A DNA stretch of 20,875 bases from Candidatus Aminicenantota bacterium (GTDB taxonomy: Bacteria > Acidobacteriota > Aminicenantia > Aminicenantales > Aminicenantaceae), in NCBI GenBank assembly GCA_013139435.1, contig WTAW01000194.1:1-20875 (forward strand). The letters run 5' to 3'. Position numbers and translations under genes: made by a program. Position 1 is the stretch's first letter. Every line of letters starts with the position of its first letter. The notes under the pieces were generated by a model, which was not told the DNA's origin, searched no databases, and saw only the letters and a program-made list of their open reading frames with translations. Below are positions 15,063 through 20,875 of the stretch, in pieces.

Positions 15063-15987
15063 AAAGCGCTGGGCCCTCCTCTGTGTCCTCTGTGTTCTCC
15101 TTGCCAACTGTGCACCCAAAGAAACCTGGAATACAACGACCTTTATTTATTTTGATACGGTGTGCGAAGTCAAGGTCCTCTGTTCATCCTCGCAATTTAA
15201 AGAGGTAAAAAAGGCTGTCCAAGAGATCTTCACAGATATCGAAACACACTTCTCCCCCGAATCAACAGATTTGACTTCTCCTGAGGTTCTTTCCCTCTTC
15301 CAAAGGGCTTATGCCGTTTATCAAAACTCTGAAGCAAAATTCGACATTTCTGTGGGAGCCCTCTCTCGGGTTTGGGGATTTCATGATCAGTCATTCCGCA
15401 TCCCCACTGTCGAGGATTTAGACAGAGCAAAAAACACGATCGGCATGGACAAGATCCATATCCTAGAAGGGCGTCTCGTCCTCGCTCAGGGATCACAGCT
15501 GGACTGGGGGGCTATAGCCAAAGGATCTGGCATCGACCGCGCTTGTTCAGCCCTAATAGAAATGGAGATTGCAAAGGGATTCGTGAATGCCGGTGGCGAC
15601 CTCTACTGTTGGGGAACAAACCCTAAAGATCTTCCTTGGAAGATTGGCATCAAGCATCCAAGAAAATCAGGATTCTCAGGAGTTCTTTCCATCTCCGATG
15701 AAGCCGCAGCGACAACCGGCGATTACCAGAGATATTTCGTTGAAAAGGGGGTCCGTTACCACCACGTGTTTGACCCCCATTCCGGCTTTCCAGCAAGAGG
15801 AAAACAGAGCGTGACGGTGGTCGGCCCTGAAGCAGCACTCTGTGATGCACTGTCGACGGCCTTGTTTGTGTCCACACAACCACAAAAAATCCTCGGTTTA
15901 TACCCCCAGTACGGCGCTATCCTCATCGGTGCTGACGGAAATATCTCATCTCTGGGGAAACCCATCTCTTTTGAGCCTTCTGAGTAA
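15055..15987 (+). CDS. apbE: FAD:protein FMN transferase (ApbE lipoprotein)
   Basis: A 310-residue flavin transferase that links FMN from FAD to a Thr of RnfG/RnfD-type proteins outside the cytoplasm. The leader (MGKKRWALLCVLCVLLANC) ends in a lipobox-like LLANC, so C19 may be lipidated, although Asn at -1 is unusual. Family motifs are DISVGALSRVWGF (97-109), GAIAKGSGIDRA (152-163), VNAGGDLYCWG (177-187), TTGDYQRYF (220-228), HHVFDP (236-241), and the metal/FAD site ALCDALSTALF (261-271). The start is a TTG inside the end of the NusG_II gene, with no in-frame ATG or GTG nearby, so translation is probably coupled. It is the obvious maturase for the Rnf complex encoded about 5 kb away. Its end comes within 5 bp of the convergent dnaN. 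Confidence 0.95.
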   Translation: MGKKRWALLCVLCVLLANCAPKETWNTTTFIYFDTVCEVKVLCSSSQFKEVKKAVQEIFTDIETHFSPESTDLTSPEVLSLFQRAYAVYQNSEAKFDISVGALSRVWGFHDQSFRIPTVEDLDRAKNTIGMDKIHILEGRLVLAQGSQLDWGAIAKGSGIDRACSALIEMEIAKGFVNAGGDLYCWGTNPKDLPWKIGIKHPRKSGFSGVLSISDEAAATTGDYQRYFVEKGVRYHHVFDPHSGFPARGKQSVTVVGPEAALCDALSTALFVSTQPQKILGLYPQYGAILIGADGNISSLGKPISFEPSE

Positions 15988-15992
15988 AAAGG

Positions 15993-17093
15993 CTATATCT
16001 TCATGGGCATCAGGACATATAGATACTTGATCGCGCCCTCTTCATCGGGCCTTAGTAAGACGGCGCTGTTTTCATCCTTCATTTCACATCGCACTCGCTC
16101 TGATTTGACGGTCGTCAGAAAATCAAGGATGTATTGGGAATTAAAGCCTATCTCAAAACTCTCGCCGTCATAATCGACATCCACTTTGTCGCGCGCTTCT
16201 CCTATTTCTGGGTTTGAGGAAAAAAGCCGGATCTGTTTCTTCTCTATGTTAAACTTTATTCCTCTTGAACGCTCTGTAGATAACAGGGAAACGCGGCGAA
16301 TAGCATCTGTGATCTCCTCGCGGGAAAAAACTATGACGTTTGTATTATCCTGAGGAATGACAGCATCATAGTTGGGAAATTTTCCTTCGATGATCCTTGA
16401 CATCAGAGTTCGGTTATTCACTTTGAAGAAGAGGTTGTTCTCATCTAAATCGAACTCGATGGTCTCATCATCAAACTTTCTCAGTTCATTGAGCGTTTTT
16501 TTCGAAACAATCCCCTTGATCTCTCCCTCGACATGCAGATCATCTAACATCATGGATGTGTAGGCTAACCGGTGACCGTCGGTGCTTATCATCTCTATGC
16601 TGTTATCCTTGAGGATCATCAAGGCCCCATTCAGATAGTACCTCTGTTCTTGTGTGATGGCAAAATACACTCTTTCGATCATATCTTTGAATTTTTCCAG
16701 TGGAAGTACGATCTTCTTTTCAAACTTTGGCTCTGGAACTTGAGGATAATCTTCTTTGGGCAAGCAGAGAACTTTAAACTGACTTTCCCCAGAGATAATC
16801 TCCATGACGAGACTGTCACTCTCATGAAATGTCACTTTTTTATCTCCAGCTAACGACTTCACGATCTCGAACAGCTTTTTACCGGATATTGTGATGGACC
16901 CCTTTTCCTCGATTTCCGCAGGGAAGTGGGTTTTGAGACCAACTTCGAGGTCTGTCCCTGTGAGCTCGACCTCATTCTCTGAAGTATTGATCAAAATGTT
17001 GGCAAGGATAGGCATTGTGTTCCTTTTTTCCACAATGCCTTGGAGGAGTTGAAGCTCTCTTTGAATGTCTTCTTTATCGATCGAGAATTTCAT
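15993..17093 (-). CDS. dnaN: DNA polymerase III beta subunit (sliding clamp)
   Basis: A 366-residue full-length clamp with three domains. It forms the ring that tethers the replicative polymerase to DNA. It begins with the family start MKFSIDKEDIQRELQLLQ, followed by TMPILANILI (27-36) and GTDLEVGL (about 46-53). STDGHRLAY lies in the central domain, and the protein ends in VLMPMKI, equivalent to the usual MPMR-type C terminus. GGTGG lies 4 bp before the ATG. It is downstream of dnaA on the same strand, the standard dnaA-dnaN arrangement. recF does not follow. A convergent apbE stands there instead. Confidence 0.97.
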   Translation of the reverse strand: MKFSIDKEDIQRELQLLQGIVEKRNTMPILANILINTSENEVELTGTDLEVGLKTHFPAEIEEKGSITISGKKLFEIVKSLAGDKKVTFHESDSLVMEIISGESQFKVLCLPKEDYPQVPEPKFEKKIVLPLEKFKDMIERVYFAITQEQRYYLNGALMILKDNSIEMISTDGHRLAYTSMMLDDLHVEGEIKGIVSKKTLNELRKFDDETIEFDLDENNLFFKVNNRTLMSRIIEGKFPNYDAVIPQDNTNVIVFSREEITDAIRRVSLLSTERSRGIKFNIEKKQIRLFSSNPEIGEARDKVDVDYDGESFEIGFNSQYILDFLTTVKSERVRCEMKDENSAVLLRPDEEGAIKYLYVLMPMKI

Positions 17094-17115
17094 TTTTCCA
17101 CCTTTCCTATTGGTC

Positions 17116-17165
17116 TATTATTCTTTAATAAATATAAATAAGATTAAATAAATATAATAATAAAA
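17116..17165. other. AT-rich stretch between dnaA and dnaN, possible unwinding element
   Basis: This section is almost pure A/T. The dnaA-dnaN gap also holds two weak DnaA-box-like 9-mers: TTTTCCACC (17094-17102) and TGTGAAAAA (17177-17185, other strand), each 7 of 9 against TTATCCACA. In Bacillus-type bipartite origins the unwinding element lies in this gap. The first 9-mer also coincides with the dnaN ribosome binding site, so it may be fortuitous. The gap probably also holds any dnaN promoter, but I cannot choose among its AT-rich hexamers. Confidence 0.35.
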
Positions 17166-17206
17166 GCAAATGAAAATGTGAAAAACTCCCGTAATTTACT
17201 GATTTT

Positions 17207-18538
17207 CTAACGAATATAGCTAATTATACTGTTAATTTCTTTGTTAAATTCGGGGTCTTTCATTCTTAATTTCTCGATCTTGCGGACACTATGTATGACT
17301 GTAGTGTGGTGTTTTCCACCGAATTTTTTACCGATTTCTGGAAGAGAAGTTTTCGTCAGCTCTTTGGAGAGATACATGGCGATCTGACGGGGGAATGCGA
17401 CTTTTGGAGAATTGTTTTTGGCTTTCAGTTGGGAGAGCATGATCTTGAATTTATGACAGACGATCTTTTGGATCTTTTCCACGGTTACGATGTGAGAGGT
17501 AGCGTCCAATAAGCTTTTAAGGGCTTCTTTGGCCAAGTCTAAATCAATGTCCTCTCCCTTGAGAGAGGAATAGGCGATGACGCGGCGAAGATACCCTTCA
17601 AGCTCCCTGATGTTGGAACGGACTTTATCTGCGATGAAGAGGGCTACACTCTCAGGAAGGTCGATCTGCTCCAATGCCGATTTTTTCTTAAGGATGGCGA
17701 TGCGGGTTTCGATATCGGGAGGCTTGAGGTCGGCGATCAACCCCCATTCGAACCGAGAGCTGAAACGCTCTTCGAGATTGGGGATCTCTTTGGGCGGACA
17801 GTCACTGGAGATAACGATCTGTTTTTGGCTGTCGTAGAGGTGGTTAAAGGTGTGAAAAAATTCTTCTTTGGTTCTTTCTCTCCCGGATAGATAGTGAATA
17901 TCGTCGATAAGAAGGACGTCCATACTGCGGTATTTTTGGCGGAAATCAAGGATTTTTCCGTATTGGAGATGATTGATGAGGTCGTTCATGAACTTTTCGG
18001 TTGTGATATAGAGTATCTTAAGGCTGCGACTGTTATTTAATATGTTGTGGCCAATGGCATTCATTAGATGAGTTTTGCCCAAGCCAGCACCACCAAAAAT
18101 ATAAAGAGGATTGTAGGATTTTGCTGGATTTTTAACCACAGCCGTAGCTGCGGCATGAGCAAATTGGTTGCATGAACCGACAACAAAGTTTTCGAATGTG
18201 TAATTAGGATTAAGGTTGGGATTGAGGAGTTGCCCGTGTTTTGACTTCCGCTCCTCAGGAGACCGGCGGATGAAAGGGGAGGAAGTATCGTCCACAATAT
18301 ATTTGATCTCATAGGACTTGTCAAAAAGATCTTGAGAGATCCTTCTGACCAGGCTCGTGTAGTGAAAAGAGAGCCAATCTTTAAAATAGGAGTTGGGCAC
18401 TTTTATGTAGAGAGAGTCCGATTCTTCGCCGATATAGACCGTGGGAGAGAACCAGGTCTCGAAACTGTTTTTGTCTATTTCGTTTTGGATCTCATTCTGT
18501 ATTTTGAGCCAAGGGTTGTTTTTATCTTTGTGTTCCAT
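17207..18538 (-). CDS. dnaA: Chromosomal replication initiator DnaA
   Basis: AAA+ initiator that binds DnaA boxes and opens oriC. Residue numbers are from the ATG at 18538. Domain I has NPWLKIQNEIQNEIDKNSFETW. After a short linker the AAA+ domain carries Walker A GGAGLGKT (149-156), Walker B LLIDDIH (D212-D213), the arginine-finger region ERFSSRFEWGL and sensor II NIRELEGYLRR. Domain IV ends in the DNA-binding signature PEIGKKFGGKHHTTVIHSVRKI (about 400-421). A GTG at 18571 would add 11 residues (MKISVEISLKP). I prefer the ATG because domain I then starts as usual, but neither start has a good Shine-Dalgarno. Candidate DnaA boxes lie in its leader, which is consistent with autoregulation. Confidence 0.96.
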   Translation of the reverse strand: MEHKDKNNPWLKIQNEIQNEIDKNSFETWFSPTVYIGEESDSLYIKVPNSYFKDWLSFHYTSLVRRISQDLFDKSYEIKYIVDDTSSPFIRRSPEERKSKHGQLLNPNLNPNYTFENFVVGSCNQFAHAAATAVVKNPAKSYNPLYIFGGAGLGKTHLMNAIGHNILNNSRSLKILYITTEKFMNDLINHLQYGKILDFRQKYRSMDVLLIDDIHYLSGRERTKEEFFHTFNHLYDSQKQIVISSDCPPKEIPNLEERFSSRFEWGLIADLKPPDIETRIAILKKKSALEQIDLPESVALFIADKVRSNIRELEGYLRRVIAYSSLKGEDIDLDLAKEALKSLLDATSHIVTVEKIQKIVCHKFKIMLSQLKAKNNSPKVAFPRQIAMYLSKELTKTSLPEIGKKFGGKHHTTVIHSVRKIEKLRMKDPEFNKEINSIISYIR

Positions 18539-18551
18539 CGGTTTCAATGAG

Positions 18552-18583
18552 ATTTCCACAGAAATTTTCACACCTGTGGAAAA
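18552..18583. promoter_or_regulatory. Pair of inverted DnaA boxes upstream of dnaA
   Basis: ATTTCCACA (18552-18560, 7 of 9 against TTATCCACA) faces TGTGGAAAA (18575-18583; its complement TTTTCCACA is 8 of 9). Together they form an inverted pair. They lie between the dnaA promoter and the gene, so they could serve both oriC and repression of dnaA. I saw no further strong boxes in the 560 bp upstream. Confidence 0.5.
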
Positions 18584-18624
18584 CCTTCATAGATGCTGAG
18601 AGTGGGTTGCGAGAAGGCCCAAAT

Positions 18625-18653
18625 ATAATAGCACCACAAAATCCCATTTTCAA
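18625..18653 (-). promoter_or_regulatory. dnaA promoter
   Basis: On the minus strand TTGAAA (18653 to 18648, 5 of 6) and TATTAT (18630 to 18625, 5 of 6) are 17 bp apart, the ideal spacing. Transcription would start near 18618. The leader then crosses the pair of DnaA boxes before the start codon. Confidence 0.55.
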
Positions 18654-18836
18654 GCGGAATTCATGAAATATTCAAAAAAAATGTCGGCACTATTGTAAAC
18701 GACATGATATCAACACGTTGCAATAATGAGTACCTTTAGAGATAGAATTAGTGGAGATGTTTTCGCTCCAGTCAGATTTTATACGCCGCCCTCCCACCCA
18801 TTGATATATTCAAAAGGATAGCCCCTCTTTTTCTTA

Positions 18837-19046
18837 TTATGCGCTGCGGAACTCCGCACGTTTACTCAATTCCTCACAAAGATGCTCCTCAGCTTGTGTA
18901 GCTATTCCGTTGGAGTCATTCATGCTCAATCAGTCCTCGCGCCCGGCTATGTCGGGGACCCTCGGCGGTGATTCGAGGAAGGCTTGGTAGGTTGGGTCGG
19001 GATCTTTAATTGAAACGAAACAATAAAGAGCATTAACAAATATGCT
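18837..19046 (-). pseudogene. Short reading frame broken by one in-frame TGA, probable gene remnant
   Basis: On the minus strand one frame is open for 38 codons (19046 to 18933) without an ATG. It meets a TGA at 18932-18930 and continues in the same frame through an ATG at 18923 to tandem stop codons at 18839. The peptide before the TGA includes DPDPTYQAFLESPPRVPD. The one after it starts MNDSNGIATQAEEHLCEEL. The stretch is GC-richer than its flanks. I do not recognise it. A decayed gene fragment is most likely, a tiny independent ORF (28 residues) is possible, and recoding of the TGA is unlikely. Confidence 0.25.
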
Positions 19047-19071
19047 TCAAGACAACCAACATTGCTTCAAG
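19043..19071. repeat. 9-bp direct repeat with 20-bp period
   Basis: TGCTTCAAG occurs at 19043-19051 and again at 19063-19071, two helical turns apart, just after the 3' end of the amidohydrolase gene. It could be a protein-binding array or chance. Confidence 0.3.
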
Positions 19072-19142
19072 GTATCAATTTATTATATTTCAACAAATTC
19101 CGTGCACCCTTTATATAAAATTCACTATTCTCGATATGCTTA

Positions 19143-20573
19143 TTATCTACGACCTTTTCCAAACCTTACTTTTTCAGGATCATAGATTTGCCCGGATTTG
19201 ATTACTCTATAGATTTTCAAAGTGTTTTTAATGTCATCAAGAGGATTTTCGTTTAAAATCACCAGATCAGCAAATTCACCCTCTTTTATTGATCCAATCT
19301 GCTCTGGTATCCCCAATAACTCTGATGCATTAGAAGTGGCGATTTTAAGGACCTCCATAGGAGTAAGACCTGTAGAGCAGAGGAGTTGCATTTCCTCATG
19401 AAGACTGTACCCTGGAATCGTAAAGGGAACAGGAGAGTCGGTACCCGCAGCAATTTTACCTCCTTTTTTAAAGAAATCGTTGAACCATCTCTTTTCTCTT
19501 TCAAAACTCAGAGCAAAATTATTACAGTCCTCTTGGTTCCACTCATCCGTATTAAAACCGGGGTCTAAACTAAAACGTCTAAACATTTTAGGAAGTCTGT
19601 CCCATATGAATTCCAATTCTTTTTTTCTCTCAAAAGGCTTTCGGACATTATCAGAAATAAGAGTTGAGACAACAAAAACATCGTTATCAATCAATATTTT
19701 CATTACATCTTCAGCTTTATCATCATCAATGTTTTTCCAGATGACAAATTGCCAGTATCTGAATCTTTGGAAAAGATCATCGTCATCGTAGTCATCTGGA
19801 AGATCTAAAGGCGATTTTAAACAAACCTCAGGTATGCCTATTCCATGCTCGATTGATCGGACTCCTAATTCTGCGGCCTTTATGGCTCCAACATCCCTCA
19901 CATGTCCTATTACAGGAATATTATGTTGTTTTGCGACTTCAACAATGGCTTTTAAATCCTCATACTTAATTCTGTTGTAGACTTTAATGTGATGAACACC
20001 CTGGGAAATTAATTCTTTTGATAGCTCTGCAGCATGCTCAGGACCCCGTATTTTCCATGGGTTCTCTTTTTCGGATTCTTTCACTACGCTCTCAAGAGGG
20101 CGGTTTCCCCAAAATATCCGGGGGCCTACGAATTCCCCCTTTTCAATCTTTTCAACAAAATATTTCATTACTCTAATAATATTCCCACAATCCCTGACGG
20201 TTGTAACACCATAAGAAATAAGATATTTGAGACTCCAGAACTCTATATGAATATGCATATCGATCAAACCAGGAATTATATATTTCCCACTGCATTCAAT
20301 AACATCAATATCAGGAGGAAGATTAAACTCGCCTTTTTTACTTATTTTTATTATTTTTTCATTCCTGATTACGACTACACTATTCTTCAATATAAACTCG
20401 GTTTCTGGATTTATGATAGTACCGCCAACAAGGATTAAAGGTTTGTCAGAACTCTGAGAATTCTCTGAGAAAGATGGAGAAATTAGAATCAATAAAATGA
20501 AAAAATATATTCGCCCTAAAAATTCTTTGTATTTCTTATTATTAGCTAACATGTTATTAGCTAACATGTTCAT
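19143..20573 (-). CDS. Exported amidohydrolase family protein (imidazolonepropionase-like)
   Basis: A 476-residue metal-dependent hydrolase of the amidohydrolase superfamily. Numbering is from the first ATG. The metal-site residues are all visible: H107 and H109 (DMHIHIE), a candidate carbamylated K197 (HHIKVYN), H224 (IGHVRD), H243 (SIEHGIG) and D379 (AAGTDSP). The C-terminal small beta domain with GSIKEGEFADLVILNENPL is typical. A signal peptide (FLGRIYFFILLILISPSFS, 18-36) exports it. Substrates in this branch include dipeptides and cyclic amides, and no specific one can be chosen. Three starts are possible: ATGs at 20573, 20567 and 20552. The last gives a conventional signal peptide, because a 15-bp tandem repeat duplicates MLANN in the leader. 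The gene is visibly AT-richer than rnf or polA, perhaps from transfer. Confidence 0.85.
   Translation of the reverse strand: MNMLANNMLANNKKYKEFLGRIYFFILLILISPSFSENSQSSDKPLILVGGTIINPETEFILKNSVVVIRNEKIIKISKKGEFNLPPDIDVIECSGKYIIPGLIDMHIHIEFWSLKYLISYGVTTVRDCGNIIRVMKYFVEKIEKGEFVGPRIFWGNRPLESVVKESEKENPWKIRGPEHAAELSKELISQGVHHIKVYNRIKYEDLKAIVEVAKQHNIPVIGHVRDVGAIKAAELGVRSIEHGIGIPEVCLKSPLDLPDDYDDDDLFQRFRYWQFVIWKNIDDDKAEDVMKILIDNDVFVVSTLISDNVRKPFERKKELEFIWDRLPKMFRRFSLDPGFNTDEWNQEDCNNFALSFEREKRWFNDFFKKGGKIAAGTDSPVPFTIPGYSLHEEMQLLCSTGLTPMEVLKIATSNASELLGIPEQIGSIKEGEFADLVILNENPLDDIKNTLKIYRVIKSGQIYDPEKVRFGKGRR
20539..20568. repeat. Two tandem copies of a 15-bp unit at the amidohydrolase start
   Basis: TTATTAGCTAACATG occurs twice in a row. 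Each unit contains the palindrome TTAGCTAA, and AACATGTT spans the unit ends. In the gene it encodes MLANN twice, in frame, so either copy can supply a start codon. It is a recent slippage duplication or a regulatory repeat. Confidence 0.6.
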
Positions 20574-20659
20574 TTTCTCATTAAAAGTTTTGTGTCAAGA
20601 TAGAAATTTTCTGGTTTTGATTAATTTTCGTTTTTTATTGTCTTCTATCATTCCATCAT

Positions 20660-20824
20660 TTAGCAGACAAGTGTCCCCTGCTCCATGCTAAGATACATAT
20701 AGCACAGGAAAAATTTGAAGTCAAAATAGGGCATAATCATCATAAATCTCATTAGCCAGCCGGATAGAACACCCACCTTTATGGTTCCTAACATCACTCC
20801 CCCTTTGCTGACAACAGCCGGCAT
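20660..20824 (-). CDS. Possible small hydrophobic protein or gene remnant
   Basis: A 54-codon frame with an ATG at 20824 and a stop at 20660-20662. The peptide starts MPAVVSKGGVMLGTIKVG and has a hydrophobic, Met/Phe-rich middle that could be one membrane helix. An in-frame stop lies four codons upstream of the ATG, and no Shine-Dalgarno is visible. It matches nothing I recognise. The candidate amidohydrolase promoter lies within it. It could be a decayed gene or chance. Confidence 0.2.
   Translation of the reverse strand: MPAVVSKGGVMLGTIKVGVLSGWLMRFMMIMPYFDFKFFLCYMYLSMEQGTLVC
20696..20724 (-). promoter_or_regulatory. Candidate promoter of the amidohydrolase gene
   Basis: On the minus strand TTGACT (20724 to 20719, 5 of 6) and TATATG (20701 to 20696, 4 of 6) are 17 bp apart. 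The transcript would have a leader of about 115 bases before the first ATG. A separate TTGACA (20598 to 20593) has no -10 at a useful distance. The rest of 20574-20875 holds nothing else I can support. Confidence 0.35.
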
Positions 20825-20875
20825 TTTGTGAATCTATGTAGCGATATGGTGCTAGAATTTATATAATTAGATATA

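Larger units (their letters stand above)
18584..19142. other. Long intergenic region upstream of dnaA, possible oriC
   Basis: About 560 bp without a convincing intact gene. It holds the dnaA promoter and a 6-bp inverted repeat ATGTCG/CGACAT (18681-18686 with 18700-18705). It also holds a compact TGCGGA/TCCGCA palindrome (18845-18858), the GC-richer interrupted reading frame at 18837-19046, and a 9-bp direct repeat near 19043-19071. The left part (18584-18780) is the most likely origin sequence. No terminator for the upstream amidohydrolase gene was found. Confidence 0.35.

Noticed and set aside
18930..18932. Selenocysteine or reassigned TGA in the interrupted frame
   Set aside because: rnfG, rnfE and other genes in the window end at or overlap normal TGA stops, and no SECIS-like hairpin is evident right after this TGA.
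18930..19000. tRNA or small structured RNA in the GC-rich patch upstream of dnaA
   Set aside because: The GATTCGAGG string recalls a T-arm, but no acceptor stem, anticodon arm or CCA-like end can be paired around it.
1..20875. CRISPR array
   Set aside because: No set of three or more regularly spaced direct repeats was seen. The only short repeats are pairs.

Overview
The window looks like chromosomal DNA from a bacterium, close to the replication origin. It carries dnaA and dnaN side by side, a full-length polA, and a complete six-subunit Rnf complex in the order C-D-G-E-A-B. That order is the one known from anaerobes such as clostridia, Acetobacterium and Thermotoga, not the A-B-C-D-G-E order of gammaproteobacteria. 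Exported Gfo/Idh oxidoreductases, DUF1080 proteins and exported amidohydrolases are common in Acidobacteria/Aminicenantes-like, planctomycete and Bacteroidetes genomes. I lean towards an uncultured anaerobe of the Aminicenantes/Acidobacteria kind, but the sequence alone does not prove this.

Layout. Positions 1-113 hold an unexplained, strongly foldable stretch, possibly the tail of a truncated gene or mobile element. polA follows (212-2887, +). A GNAT-like acyltransferase gene converges on it (2941-4065, -). A divergent intergenic region with promoters on both strands leads into a tightly overlapped eight-gene run on the + strand: rnfC, rnfD, rnfG, rnfE, rnfA, rnfB, an rseC-like gene and a gene for an exported protein with a C-terminal NusG_II domain (4253-10298). 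A three-gene minus-strand operon follows in transcription order DoxX-like membrane protein, Tat-exported Gfo/Idh oxidoreductase, and a TIM-barrel/DUF1080 fusion (14041 down to 10375). Divergent from it is a second, equal-length paralogue of the NusG_II protein, overlapped by an apbE lipoprotein gene (14331-15987, +). dnaN and dnaA lie on the minus strand (15993-18538), with candidate DnaA boxes and a good promoter upstream. The right end is AT-rich and holds an exported amidohydrolase gene (19143-20573, -) between two GC-richer patches that look like gene remnants or tiny ORFs.

How the genes fit together. Rnf couples ferredoxin oxidation and NAD+ reduction to ion transport. Its G and D subunits carry FMN attached by ApbE. 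The Rnf operon and the apbE operon each contain one copy of the same unusual protein: a twin-arginine-type leader, an N-terminal alpha/beta domain I do not recognise, and a C-terminal NusG_II domain with three conserved cysteines. This suggests a two-locus envelope module serving Rnf assembly or flavinylation, and it is the best candidate here for an undescribed system. Between the two copies lies an operon that looks like an extracytoplasmic 3-keto-sugar pathway (oxidoreductase plus DUF1080 hydrolase/isomerase), with a DoxX-type membrane protein that could link it to the respiratory chain.
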